Shown in pieces: positions 49,609-61,191 of a stretch of 64,000 bases of DNA. Location of the stretch: assembly GCA_003117195.1 (NCBI GenBank), contig BDSI01000032.1:798145-862144 (forward strand). The letters run 5' to 3'. The notes below the pieces were generated by a model. That model did no database searches and was not told the DNA's origin. It saw only the letters and a program-made list of their open reading frames with translations. Position 1 is the stretch's first letter. Every line of letters starts with the position of its first letter. Source of the DNA: Eudorina sp. 2006-703-Eu-15. Taxonomy: Eukaryota > Chlorophyta > Chlorophyceae > Chlamydomonadales > Volvocaceae. The position numbers were made by a program, and so were the translations under genes.

Positions 49609-50287
49609 TAGTGCAACGCACGCAGCTAAAAAGAATAAATATGTCACTATGTACGTGCGAAGCAATATGTGTTGATAGAAATGTAACTTGGGTTAATAAT
49701 GCCCATGTTCCTGTTTTGGTCCGTGTGTAGTAAGACGTGGTTGGTTGACGCGCCGTACTTGCGATGCAAACATTATTGAGGCACAAAGCAGACACGAGTG
49801 TTAGTGATACACACGTCAGGGAATCGAGCGTTGCCGTCAAAACCTTGGTAACATGCAATTCGCAGCGGGCGACCTGTCTGCACTCCGCCGGCAGCCAGCA
49901 CCGGCGCAGTCATCTAGATGCAGCAACGCATTCCGAACTGTACGAAGGCGCACTGTATCAATTTATCGCAGATTACTGCAATGCGACAGGCCCTTGGTGG
50001 GTCACTCTGCATCCAAGCCCTTTCGGTGAACTTTGCGTGCTCGAGGAAACGACGTGTGAAGCTTGTTGTGTAGCTAATGTGTTTGTTTGTGTGTATGTGG
50101 TTGCTCTTGTTCATGGGGTTTCCAAGGACCGCGGGTGTGGGGGTGGGGGTGGGGGTGGCATCCCATCTGTGCCCACCTCACTGCACGGGTTCACCCCTGG
50201 GAAGGTGATAAGATTGATCTCTCATACCCCCCACCCCACTCCCCGCAGCCACTGGCGCGGCTCATCAGTCCAGCAGCGGTAACCGTG
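49609..50287. promoter_or_regulatory. Divergent intergenic region between the phosphatase and RlmN genes
   Basis: The two flanking genes point away from each other, so both promoters must lie here. An acceptor-like CCCCGCAG at 50241-50248 suggests that the methyltransferase has an upstream 5' exon. A frame starting at ATG 49764 (to 50282) could supply it and a targeting peptide, but I could not fix a donor in phase. A T/G-rich tract at about 50070-50160 would then be intronic. No core promoter motif identified. Confidence 0.4.
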
Positions 50288-53200
50288 ATGGCGGAGGGCG
50301 TTGCACCATCGCAGGCGCCGGAACAGCCATATGGGCAGGGAGGCGAGTCGTGGGAACCATCACCTGCTCCACAGCCGTGGACGCCACCCATTGGCAGGTA
50401 CTTTCGCACCACCTGTTATCCGGGCTCTGTGGTTTTGGTCCATGACCCATTGTGTTGCGGTCGTCGTCGAGCTGCCGCCTTGCCGGGCGGGGGACGGCCA
50501 TCCCCTAGGTGCGGGCTGATGCGGCCGGCCGCACAGGCACACGTCGTCCAATCACTCTCTTTCTTGCGGGAGAAATGCCCATGCGCCCCTGTCCATGCTT
50601 GCCGCCCAGAGAATGGTGCGCGTGGGATGGGCTCACTGAACGTCGCGCATGGCTCCTACAAGCCCGTCCCTCGACACGGGGCACAAATTGCGTTCCGGAT
50701 ATCCCTCATCGGGCGCACCTGGGTCCAGCTGCCCACCCACCTGCCGGGTCTTCCGCTGGGCTCGTCCTTGTCGGCTGCTTCGCGCATCCGCCGTGCCTCC
50801 ACAGGTCCGGCCTGTACGATGCGACGGGGCGCCTGGTGCTCAAGTCCCTCACCCTGCCGGAGCTCGAGGCGTGGTGCGCGTCCGAGGGTGAGTCCGCGCT
50901 CGCCGGCCCCCCTCGCTGACGAGCCGGCGGATCCTCCCGACTGCCTGCGGCTTCTCGGCGGGCTCCGCATAACTCTGTGTTCTCCTGGATGGCCGATGCC
51001 AGAGTCTGTGGCCGGCTGACGCGCTGGGCGGCTGGCTGGGCTATCAGTGGCCAGCAGGGATCGGGGGCCGGGCGCTTTGTCTGTCGCGGAGTGGCCATCC
51101 GCAGATTGGCGGGTTGTGAAGCATCCCGAGTGCAGGCCCCGTCGCGCGCGCGGGTATGGTACTGGCATTCTGCTCCCGGCCCCTACCCGGTCCCCCGGCC
51201 CCTACCTGGCCCCCGGCCCCGTGTCCCTTGCCCTGTCTCACCACCGCTCCAGGTGAGGAGGCTCCTGCCAAGCGGGCCCTGCAGATATGGCGGTGGATGT
51301 ACGCAGATCCGCCCGCGGGCGCCTGGGTGCGGACCCTGGAGGAGACGCTGGGTCGGCAGAACGGCTTCAGCGCAAAATTTATTAACAACGCGGGGTGAGC
51401 ACTGCCGCAGTGGGTCGGACCAGGGGAGCGCGAGGGGCCGTGGGGCGGCGCGACGTACGACGTGTGCAGTGCGGTCCGGCACGGCACAGCACGGAACGGT
51501 ACGGTACGGTACTGTACGGCACGAAGTGTTGCGGTACGGTGCAGTATGACTGCCGTCGCGACGTCCCGGCACGGATGCGATGTGAAGAGCCGTGAGGTCC
51601 ATCGGCCGGGATTGCTGGCTGGTTGTGCCCTGAAGCCACGGACGCTAGAGCTGCAGCGGCGTGGGGCCCGGCGCTGTCACCCACCTGCAATGTCGGCGAG
51701 GAATCCACTCGCGCGTTGGTTTAAGCTCACGTGAACTCAACGAGCAAGCACAACATGGCGTTTTGCTTTCGAGCTCGTGTTCCTCCCAGTCCGTTTGGCT
51801 GTCTGCCTGGCTCTACCCGTCCCCGCCCGTTTGGCTATCTGCATGGCTATACCCCCCCCCCGTCTGGCTGATACCGCCATCCCTGCGGCGGCACACAGCC
51901 CTCGGGTGAGCCTGGATGGCGGGCTGCAGCTGAGCCGGGTGGTCCGCGCGGCCGACGGAACCCGCAAGCTGGTATTCACGCTGACGGAGGGCGAAGCTAA
52001 GGGGGGCAGTGTGGAGACGGTGCTCATCCCCATCGTACGGCAGCAGGGCCTGCGGGACCGGCTCACGATCTGTGTCTCGTCGCAGGTACGGTGCGAGGGG
52101 ACCGGCTGGCAGAGAGTCGGAGGGCTTGTCTGGGGCCGGGCCCGGCTGGGGCTCGGATGGGGTGGCATGGGCTGGCCTGGGGCCAGCCCCGGTTGTTTGG
52201 TCTGTGCGACGTGCTGCAGACTGGGTGTGCGCCGCTGCATGGTGCGCGATCGGATGGCCAGCGCTGCTGGTGGATCCCGCACCTTCTCCTACTCCCGACC
52301 GGGGGAGGAGCGAGCACTGTCTCTTTGCCGTGAGAGGCCGCTTCTTTACCTGCGCCTCCAAGCCTGTCATCTGCTGTAAGTTCGGAACTACTCTCGTGTC
52401 CTTGACAATTATGAGTCCGCGTTCACAAGTGTGGTTGCCGCCGATCCTCGGCGTGATTCCACCCATCGGCAGGTGGGCTGCGCCATGAACTGCCAGTTCT
52501 GCTACACGGGCCGCATGGGGCTGCTGGGCAACCTCACCACGGCGCAGATTGTGGAGCAAGTGGTGGAGGCGCGGCGCTTCCTGGCACAGGAGGGTGGGTC
52601 TCCAAGCCTTGGGGCGCGTCCACCCGGCATCGAGCCGTGACATCCACACAGCCACGTTTCCCTGCTTTCCGTCGATTCCGGGCCCTTCCCGATGAACGCT
52701 TTACGCAGTTTTTTCATTCTCATTCCACATCGGACGTGTGGCAAAAGATGCACACGCACACGCCCGACGGGCCATTCATCCGCATACCAACTGCTGGTCT
52801 CGCGGCTCGGGTGCTCACAAACCCGCACGCCCCTTCCCGCACGGCCCTTGCCGTCCTCTCAGGTGAGCGCACCCAGCTAACCAACCTGGTGTTCATGGGC
52901 ATGGGAGAGCCGCTTCACAACACGGAGGCGGTTCTGGCGGCGGCCGACATCGTAAGCCATTACCTCGGGCTGCACCTCAGCCACAACAAGGTGGGGCGGG
53001 GGAGGCGGGGGAAGGAGAATGGAACACGAGCGAGGTTGGTCACTGGGCGGCCTGTGGGGCTCGGCAGCGCAGGGGTGCGCGGGGACTCCCGGCCTGTTTG
53101 CCTTGGCGCGGGTTCGTCTGTCGCCGTGCTGCGGCAAGGGCAGTGCGCAGTAGTAATAGTAGTTGGTGCGCGACACTTGCGGGATATGGGGTTTCTGGTC

Positions 53201-55480
53201 CGTGCGTCACGTTGGCTACCAGCTACCGTTACCCATTGCCTGTGCTGCGGTCATTTGTGGTTGTGGCGCGGCTGGCAGGAACGAGGTTAGGTCAAGGCCC
53301 GGGCGGGTGAGACCAAGGGATAGGACGGATTGCTTGGTTTCCAGCTCCCATGTCGTGATTGGCCCCTGTCGGCGGCCGTCCGCCCGGCTGCGAACTGGGC
53401 CGCGCAGATCACGATCAGTACCGTGGGCCTGGTACCCGAGATGCGGACCGTCATGGCTCGGAGCCGCGTCCAGATGGCGCTGTCCCTGCATGCCACGACA
53501 GGTACGCGCGCTTGGGGGGAAGGGACGGGGGTTGGGTGCCAGCAGGGATGACCTCACGCGGGTGTGTGTTCTGATGGCGGACGGCAGAGTCTGCGTGGAC
53601 CGACCTGCCACGGCGGACATAAGCGCATTACAGCCCTTCAGTCGTGGAGAACAGCGGGATGCATTTGTGCTGCTTGCCCAGACCTCGAACGACACGGTCG
53701 TAGCTCCAGGTCGCGAGGTCTAATTGCTGCGATGCCGGGTGTCCGGTGGGTTGTTCGTTTTGACTTCTGAGGGATGCACACGACGGGGGTTATGGGCCGG
53801 GGCTCCCATAAGTTAGCGTCAGCTCGCAGCCTTCAACACCTGCGAGCCGAAGCCACACCGCATCTGAACGCCGGTCGGCTGCGGACGCACGTAACATTGT
53901 CACGGTGCCGCAGACGAGGTGCGGGACTGGATTGTGCCGGTGAACCGCCGCTACGACCTGGCCACCCTCACCGCTGCCCTGGAGGAGTTGTTTCCGCACC
54001 CGGAGCTGCCGCGCGGACAGAAGCCCCAGTCGCCGCAGTCGCCCCCAGAACTGCAGCCGGTGGGTCTATCTGGTCACGAGGCGCCGGGGCCTTCACAACC
54101 TGAGCCCGGAGCTGGGCCGGACGGCAGCAAGCGGGAGCTCTCGGCCGCCGTGGCGGCGCCCAGGGCGGCGGCGCACGAATGGGCAGCAGCCGCGGCAGCG
54201 GCGGCGAGCGGAGCAGGACGGCTTACGGAGCAGGACGCGGCGGCCGGGCGATGGTTGCCGCCCCTGGAGTCATCCGCCACAACGGGCCAGGATGCTTTCG
54301 CAAACGGCACTGACGACAGCAGCAGCAGCAATAGCAGCAGCGCGGGGGCTGCGTCGTCAGCTGGTTTGTTACCCGCTGGGTCTGAGGAGCTGGTGTCCAA
54401 TCGCGGCGGTAGCAGTAGTCTCAGCAATATTCCCGGCAGCAGCAGCAGCAACAGCAGCAGCAGCACCAGCACCAGCACCAGCACCAGCACCAGCACCAGC
54501 ACCAGCACCAGCACCAGCAGCAGCGGTCGCAGCACCAGCACCAGCACCAGCAGCAGCGGTCGCAGCCTCCTGGTGGAGTACACGATGCTGCGTGGCATCA
54601 ACGACACGCTGGCAGACGCGCACAGGTGCGAGGGCAGGAGTCCCGTCCTGTCACGGTGGACTCGCGATGGCGTGACCCGCTTGTTCCCGGCGGCTGTCTA
54701 GCATGGGCAGCATTGCACCTTAGGGTGCACGGGGCAAGCCCGCACCAGGTCCTCACCGTGGGGTTTTTGGAACTCTAGTGTTGAACTTAGATGAGAGCCC
54801 CTGACGCGAAATGGTGCCCTTCCCACGGCCCTTGCGGCGCCTGCAGACTGGCGGACATGCTGGCCCGGGTTAACTGCAAGGTCAACCTCATTGTCTTCAA
54901 TCCGCATGCGGGCACCCGCTTCCAGCCGTCAACCGACGAGGACGTGTCCGCCTTCCGGTCGGCGCTCGTGCAGCGCGGCCTGGTGTGCACCATCAGGGAC
55001 AGCCGCGGTGAGGCGGCCGAGGGGGCAGGGGGTTGTGTCCTACTGCACAGCGTGAATGCCCGACGTCCTTGCGTCCACGACTTCGACGAAGGTCCGGGGC
55101 GATCTGAGACAGGCAGGCATCTGAAGTGCTGCGTTGCTGGAACACGGGCCTTGCCGCCCCAGCACACTCGCCTGGTTAGTAACTGGGTTTAGCGGCGCGT
55201 TCAGACCACATCCGGCGCAGTGTAAGTGCGGTGCATGCAGACCATCCTGGATTGCCGCTCGTGTCACCGTGTGCTTGATCGCTGCCTGTTGTCAGGTGAC
55301 GACGAGATGGCGGCGTGTGGGCAGCTGGGCAACGTGGGGCTTGCGTTCCGGCCATCGCCCATCCTTGAAGCCCCGGAGCGATTCAAGCCCTTCCTCCTTC
55401 CACAACCACCTAGCCAGGGGAGCACGAGCACGCCGGCTGTGGCTTCTGGAGCCGCGACTTTGGGAGCGGCGCAGCAGTGA
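50288..55480 (+). CDS. rlmN: RlmN-type radical SAM adenine-C2 methyltransferase
   Basis: Ten exons give 640 aa: 50288-50397, 50805-50887, 51253-51394, 51899-52085, 52473-52593, 52863-52990, 53408-53501, 53914-54625, 54847-55007, 55296-55480. RlmN methylates C2 of A2503 in 23S rRNA and A37 of some tRNAs by radical SAM chemistry; an algal copy would probably act in an organelle. Visible motifs are [14 protein letters not shown] in the N-terminal domain, the 4Fe-4S cluster motif CAMNCQFC (C177, C181, C184), and TICVSSQ, whose Cys170 aligns with a conserved cysteine. Further on are [49 protein letters not shown] and the methyl-carrying cysteine in [11 protein letters not shown] (Cys587). Bacterial RlmN is under 400 aa. 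The excess is mainly an insertion of about 190 residues in exon 8, between [10 protein letters not shown] and [10 protein letters not shown], rich in Ser, Thr and Ala. The start is the first ATG of the frame; a 5' targeting exon may be missing. Confidence 0.9.
51478..51545. repeat. CGGTACGGTAC-type simple repeat
   Basis: Imperfect short repeats of CGGTA(C) in the RlmN intron 51395-51898. It is intronic and no function is inferred. Confidence 0.6.
54425..54562 (+). repeat. Coding (AGC/ACC)n tract
   Basis: Runs of AGC and alternating AGCACC in RlmN exon 8 encode poly-Ser and Ser-Thr dipeptides, with two copies of a short interruption reading AGCAGCGGTCGCAGC. It forms the core of the low-complexity insertion in the methyltransferase. 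Confidence 0.9.
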
Positions 55481-56800
55481 AGCCTGTGGCCGCTGCGAAT
55501 TGTTCAGTTTCATGCCAGCGCGCCAAGAGACCTCATGAAGCTGCCGTGCTCCTGTCTGTCTCAAGGTGTTATGACATGGAGATGTTGTGGGATTTCTTCA
55601 CGAGGGATGGAAAGCGATGACCTCGATGGTATCGAGTCTGTACACTAATGAAGCTTGGGATGAAACAAATGGGTGGGCGACAAACAATCAATCGTTGGAA
55701 ACTCCGCCTGCTTTCACGCGAACTTTGGCCTCGCTACGTGGCTGCTGACCGCCGGTTTGTCTCGATCGCTGTGGATTCAGTTTTTCGAGCACCACCATAA
55801 TTGCCGACCACGGCCAGGCATTTTCTTCATCCCTTGCGTGCGTGCAGTGCATGCGCATCAAGACAACGCTCAATACGAGACAACCTATCACTGCGGAGGA
55901 GGCTCTCACTGCACGGATACCTGCGGGGCACACTACACGCAGCGCCGTGCAACATCGGTTAAGGCGTAACATGATGAATCGTCACCATTGAACAGCGCGG
56001 CTGACACCGAAAGAATGCCCGCTAAAAGACAGGTGCATCGCATCGCACACCGACCAAATGCACTAGGCCGCACCGCAGCAGGGCCGGTGTTCGGTCCTGC
56101 GTCAACCGGCTTCCCGCTCGGGGCAGTCAGCACCATACCACAATTCCAAACGCGCCATGCAGCATGTCCATTCACCGCACGACTTGGGCCTTCATCACAA
56201 CGAACCCAATCAAATCCAAATATATCCTCACCTGCAGCAATCGAAAGATATGCGCCCTCGCCAATCTCATGCGAACCTGCTTCATGCCATTCGCTCATAT
56301 CACCTCCGCCTGTCCCGACTTTGGCCCTGCCATCACAGCCACTCCACACACAAACCTGCACAACTCAGCTGCCTGCCATTTCCCAGCAAACCGGCCAGCC
56401 TGAAATATACCAGGTACTGTGCACCAGCTGCCCCGATGTGCCGCGATGTCAATGTCATCACGTTTTTGTGATATTGCGCGCTCTGGACCCAGCCGGAGCC
56501 ACCATGCAGCGAAGTCATCCAGCCCCGGCGTGCTCCCAGTTCTGTATATGTTCAGGTCCCCAATGAGTTGGTCCGAACGGACTCATTTTATGCGGGCGCC
56601 CAAAAGGAACACGCCCCAGCCTCAGCCGTTGCAACGCCGTTTCACGTTGCTCCCACCAGCGGCCGCTGTCGGCTGCTCCAGGGGCCACAGCCAACGCTCC
56701 ACGAGGGGCAGCGACAACAGGCGCCCGATGCGCAACGTGACACCGTCCGGCTCCCTAGGTACGGTACGTCCCCCTAGGTACGGTTCCGGGAGGTACCGGT
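55481..56800. other. Convergent intergenic region between RlmN and the SnoaL-like gene
   Basis: Two genes end toward each other here, so the stretch should be made of their 3' UTRs. No TGTAA was found on either strand near the stops. Frames at 55988-56566 (+) and 55933-56361 (-) are mutual shadows without motifs. Confidence 0.45.
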
Positions 56801-59800
56801 TTACTTGCCCAACGCTGCCGCTGGCTGCTTTTTCAAGAGGTAGGTATCCAGCTCCGTCTCCTTCAGCTCGCGGAAGGTGACCAGCCAGGCCAGCTTGCAG
56901 TCCTCGTCCAGGCTGCCATGGGTAGCGCAGGGGCACACATGTAAGCAAGTGCATGGTGCGTCCCACAAGTTCCACATGTTACAGATAGTACATTGTCAGT
57001 TCTTGATGCATGGTACAACGCTACAACAGCCGCGGACAACAAGGTTCCATGCAACATGCCCGGTACCCGGTCAAGCAGTCAACCACGTAAGCCGGTTTGC
57101 GATTCTCTAAAAAAACGTCTGTACGCCGCGGACCGCTTCTTCGCCCAACAGTACCCGTGACCGGCCGACATGCATACCATGGCAAGCAGGTAGGTGTGAG
57201 TAGGCAGGCTGCTGGGTGAGCTTTGCTCACTGTGGATGGAGTTGCGGCTTTAGTAATCCCGGGATGTAGTCCCCGAGGCAGTGGGTCAAAGTAGCCCCGA
57301 TGTTAATAAACTCCGTCAGGGATGTCCCAACACCCACAGTCATGCGATGTTACAGATTGTCGTGGCCATTGGACACACCTGAACAGTGTAATCCCTCGAA
57401 ACTTGTGCAGCCGAGGGCCGGGGCTGAACGTTCCGGCGATGTCGTCTTCGCTGCCGAGAGAGCGGCGCAGCGAAGAGGTGGGGGACAGGTGCACCCGGAG
57501 GTGGCCGTTCTTCATCTCCACGCTACCGTGCTCCGGGTGCAACGTTGGCTGCTGCCGCGGAAGCGCCTCCTGAGGCACGCCCTGTGCCCCCTTGGCTTCA
57601 GTCGGAGCGGCCTCCGCTGCCGTGTGGGCGTGCGGATGCGACTGCTCGAAATCGAACCAGTGTACTGCCACGATATTTGTGGTGGAGTCCGCAATCGTCT
57701 CCCGGATGACCACCGCGTCCTGTGCGGCCAGGAACATTACAGCAGAGCAAAAGCAGTGGCCCGGCCCGCTGTAACAAGGAACACCTGCCAGAGGACATAG
57801 TATCGCTTAGAACGGCGCGGTCGAATTTAATGTCCGGAGGACAGAACCGTCTGTGGTAATAGTCTGTTACTGGGGTCGGGTGCGAGCCCGACTGCGAGGC
57901 CCTGCCGAGAAGGCGGCGCGTGCCAAAGAATCCAACGCAATGCCGCGCGGGCAGAAGGGCAAAACGCCGTCGCCGCGCACCTGCGAGTTCCGGCTGCGGC
58001 GCTCCTCCAGGGCATCGCGACCCACCACGTCCTGCTCGAAGTCAGGCCAGCTGTAAATGTTGAACTCCTCGATGTCGTCGCGAACCTACGGAAACCATGC
58101 GCGGGGAACATATAATCTAAACCCTCACTGACCTCCAAGGCAGAAGCCCGCGGCCATATTTAAGGTGCAACTAGTAGGTACCCTGAGCAACGTGCCACCT
58201 AGCGCAGCGCGAGTCCACTGGGCACCCGCTAAGCAAGCCCAGCTGCCGTCGCCCCGGGGCGCTTCCCGCCCTACCCACCATCTTCTCCAGGTCCGGCCCT
58301 GGCGTCCAGTTCTCGACCCACTCAGTCGCGGCCTGCACCGCCCGCACGCGCCACATGGGGTCGATGGATCGATTCGACGGCAGCTGGCAGAAGCTCCCCG
58401 AATCGCCGCCCGACGACGTCGAAATTGGCGCCGCATGGCCACGAAGCAGCAGGCGCTCGATCGTGGCGTGCTGCGCTCCCGGCAGGTCGCGGCGGAGGTA
58501 CGCGGCCATCTCCTCGTGGGTCGGCTGCCGATACTCAATGACCTCGCGGATGAGGCCCTCGGAGTTTAGGTGCACCAGGCTCACGCCTGCATTCACCGCG
58601 GCGCCGTGCGACACTGAATTTGCAAGGGCACAGTTGCCGCATGACAGAAGCTGTGGTGCAAGCACGCAGCCCAGAGAGCTCGGCCTTGCGCACCAGACGA
58701 CAGTGCGAAGGGCCGGTCAGCTTGGTCGCATAGTATCACACAACAAAACGCCCGGCATCAAGGACTACGGCAGTTTCTGTCCTCCAGCCCACCCTCAGGG
58801 AATGCCTCGCACCCGAGAAAGTGCTGCGCTTGAAGGATGGCGGCATCCCGAACAAACCAACACGGTTCGTGCCTACGGCGGTCCAGAACACGGCCACCCG
58901 CTCGTCCTCTTCAGCATAGGTGATGACCGAGAATGTGAGATCCTGCGTGATTGAGACCGGCGACCTTCAGCTCGATAACTCTTGGCAACAATAACTTCGG
59001 AGGAAGTCTCGCAAGACAGGATTGAGCAACGAGGGGAAACTGTCTCCAGGCTGAATCACGGTCACAAACCCCGATCTCGCAAGGCAGCCTAGGTTGCCAG
59101 CGTCCCAGGGCTTACCTGGTACGCATTGTGCAGGTCCAACAGCGCTGTGTGGACAGCTTCCGCGCCCTCATGGGTTACCCTGCCCTGCAGGAGACCACGC
59201 TGTCTGCAAGGCCAGGGTCACGGAGTGGGGACACGGCGGGGCACCGGGAAGGGTAAGACGTTAGCCAAGCGGTCCCACTGTTCAGTCTTTTCACAACTAG
59301 TACTACAATAAGCTCATTGCTTAAGAAGCTCTCGCCCATGGCGGAAGCGAAGCTTTATTTCTCCAGTCACTCCGCCTTGCGCACTCTAACCCGCAGGGTG
59401 ACATGTACGAAGTTAGCGGCAGTAAAAGTTCAGAGAGACAGGCTATCAATCGGCCCGTCCGTCACAAATGACACTGAGTCACGCAACAGGACGCACACAG
59501 TGACCTTACCTCCACTTCACATCAGGGGTCACAATATCGGCGAAATCTTTAAAATCGCTGGTCTCGCTGAGGTGGTAAAAACGAACAGCGCAAGAAACGA
59601 TTGCGCACGGCGTGTCAAGCGAAGAAGGAAGTGATCCTGCCACCACGGCCCGCCTGAGGCCCCCAGAAACTGATCTTGACGACCAGGATGTGCACGCTTC
59701 TGCTGCGTGCTGACGTGCCGCAGCAGCTGCATGGACCACGTTCGACGCCGTCAACGACGAAGCATGTACAGAACATACAGACTTTTTCTGATTACATCCT

Positions 59801-59844
59801 TTATAGGTTGTTGCTTGATGACCTGTCCGCGCGAGCAACTGCAT
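56801..59844 (-). CDS. Protein with two SnoaL/NTF2-like domains, 472 aa
   Basis: Seven exons join in frame on the minus strand: 59844-59510, 59203-59116, 58942-58813, 58586-58279, 58085-57981, 57719-57379 and 56912-56801. Residues about 90-225 form a SnoaL-like (NTF2-fold) domain: FYHLSETSDFKDFADIVTPDV, GLLQGRVTHEGAEAV, VITYAEEDERVAVFWTAVG and LNSEGLIREVIEYRQPTHEE. A second, more divergent copy follows: ATEWVENWTPGPDLEKM, RDDIEEFNIYSWPDFEQDVVG, DSTTNIVAVHWFDFE and, at the end, LAWLVTFRELKETELDTYL. NTF2-fold proteins are small cone-shaped ligand-binding or enzymatic domains (for example polyketide cyclases, ketosteroid isomerases), but catalytic residues cannot be assigned. The first 85 residues are rich in Ala, Ser and Arg and could be a plastid or mitochondrial transit peptide. 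The start and a possible extra intron in exon 1 are uncertain; exons 2-7 are firm because every phase matches. Confidence 0.75.
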
Positions 59845-61191
59845 TTCAAGTCACGGAAGCGGAGTATTGAGGCAAATATGGAAGAAACGGTCCGCAAACA
59901 AGGTCGCAAATAATATATGTAAAAAACAATTGCAGGGAAACACGTGGCACTGGTTTGCTTGAAGTGCGGGTGTGCAGCAGTGCAGGACTTCAATGCACGA
60001 CACGCACATCAATACTGACTCCTCGAACTGTTGGCAGGCGTTAAGTTTCGTGCATTGATACTGTAAAGCAAATCGTGACTAAAAGCTTTTGCACGCCGTG
60101 AAGATGGCCGAGGGTTGAATCCCACCTTCCCATGGTCCCGGGTGTGCGCCTCGTACCGCAGCACCAGAACAACCAGCGGCAGGATCGACACACGACCGCA
60201 TGGCACGGGCACGGGCAATTACAATTCTCGAAATATTACAATCGTCCACATGGCGCAACCATGGGGTACTGCCCTGTACGGCTCGGCTCTGCTGGCGTTC
60301 GTTCGCTACTTGGCTTGGCCCGATAACGACCAAACCGTTGCATTGTTTCCCGCATCCATAGGCTTTCCGTATCAATGTGTGTGGCAGGAAGATCCGTGAT
60401 CAAGACCGTATGACAGAAAGTTTTGGATTTCGCAGCACGGTGGGGCAGGGTGGGGCACGGCAAGGCACGGTGGCCCGAAGAATCCTACGCCAAAGCAAGT
60501 CAGGCACGACGAATGTCAATGGAGCGTTCCTGACCATAGGACGCCGTGTCTTCTAATATCTACTGTGATACTGCAAAAGCATCCATTGCACGTCTGTACA
60601 GTGCTTGTGTCGGCCTGAGTTCTCGCCACCCTGGGACAGACAGTAACGGGTTTCAGAAGCCTAACTTCTACTATAGGATTCCTTGTTGTCGCAAACGCCC
60701 GGCGGGTTCTTCTTGAGCCATCGCGCGGTGTAACCCGGGTGAGATTAGGGACAGAGAAGGATCCTGGACTGCTGGCCGCGTCACAGGCATTGTGGATTCT
60801 AATAACATCATGTTGATGCATGTTATATAGGATAACAAGTTATCATGCATGCTTCCCTATCATGCTGAGTCGAAACGGAAGTCGTACATTTTGAATGTTT
60901 CCTCTCAATGTGGCCTTGGGAAATGAATTCGGCCCTGACAATCGATAATGACTCTATCAAGATTGTACTTCTGGAACCGCTAATGCAGTATTCACCTTCA
61001 TTTCCTGGGTGACAGCTGACCAACCAGCGCAGGATTTAGCTTTCAGACTCCGTGAAATCTGCTTAAACTCCAGGCATTGTATTTAATATCATCTCTAGTA
61101 GGAGAGCGTGCCTCTCAGTTAGTGGCTGGACGAAGGGACAAGGAGAGCGCGCTCGGACGGTGTTGGCCTTGCGCCACACTGTTGAAGAGCA
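59845..61191. promoter_or_regulatory. Divergent intergenic region between the SnoaL-like gene and SMC2
   Basis: Both neighbours are transcribed away from this 1.35-kb AT-richer stretch, so it must contain their promoters and 5' leaders. No RNA gene or repeat element recognised, apart from a short run of GGGGCA-type repeats at about 60440-60475. No core promoter motif assigned. Confidence 0.45.
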
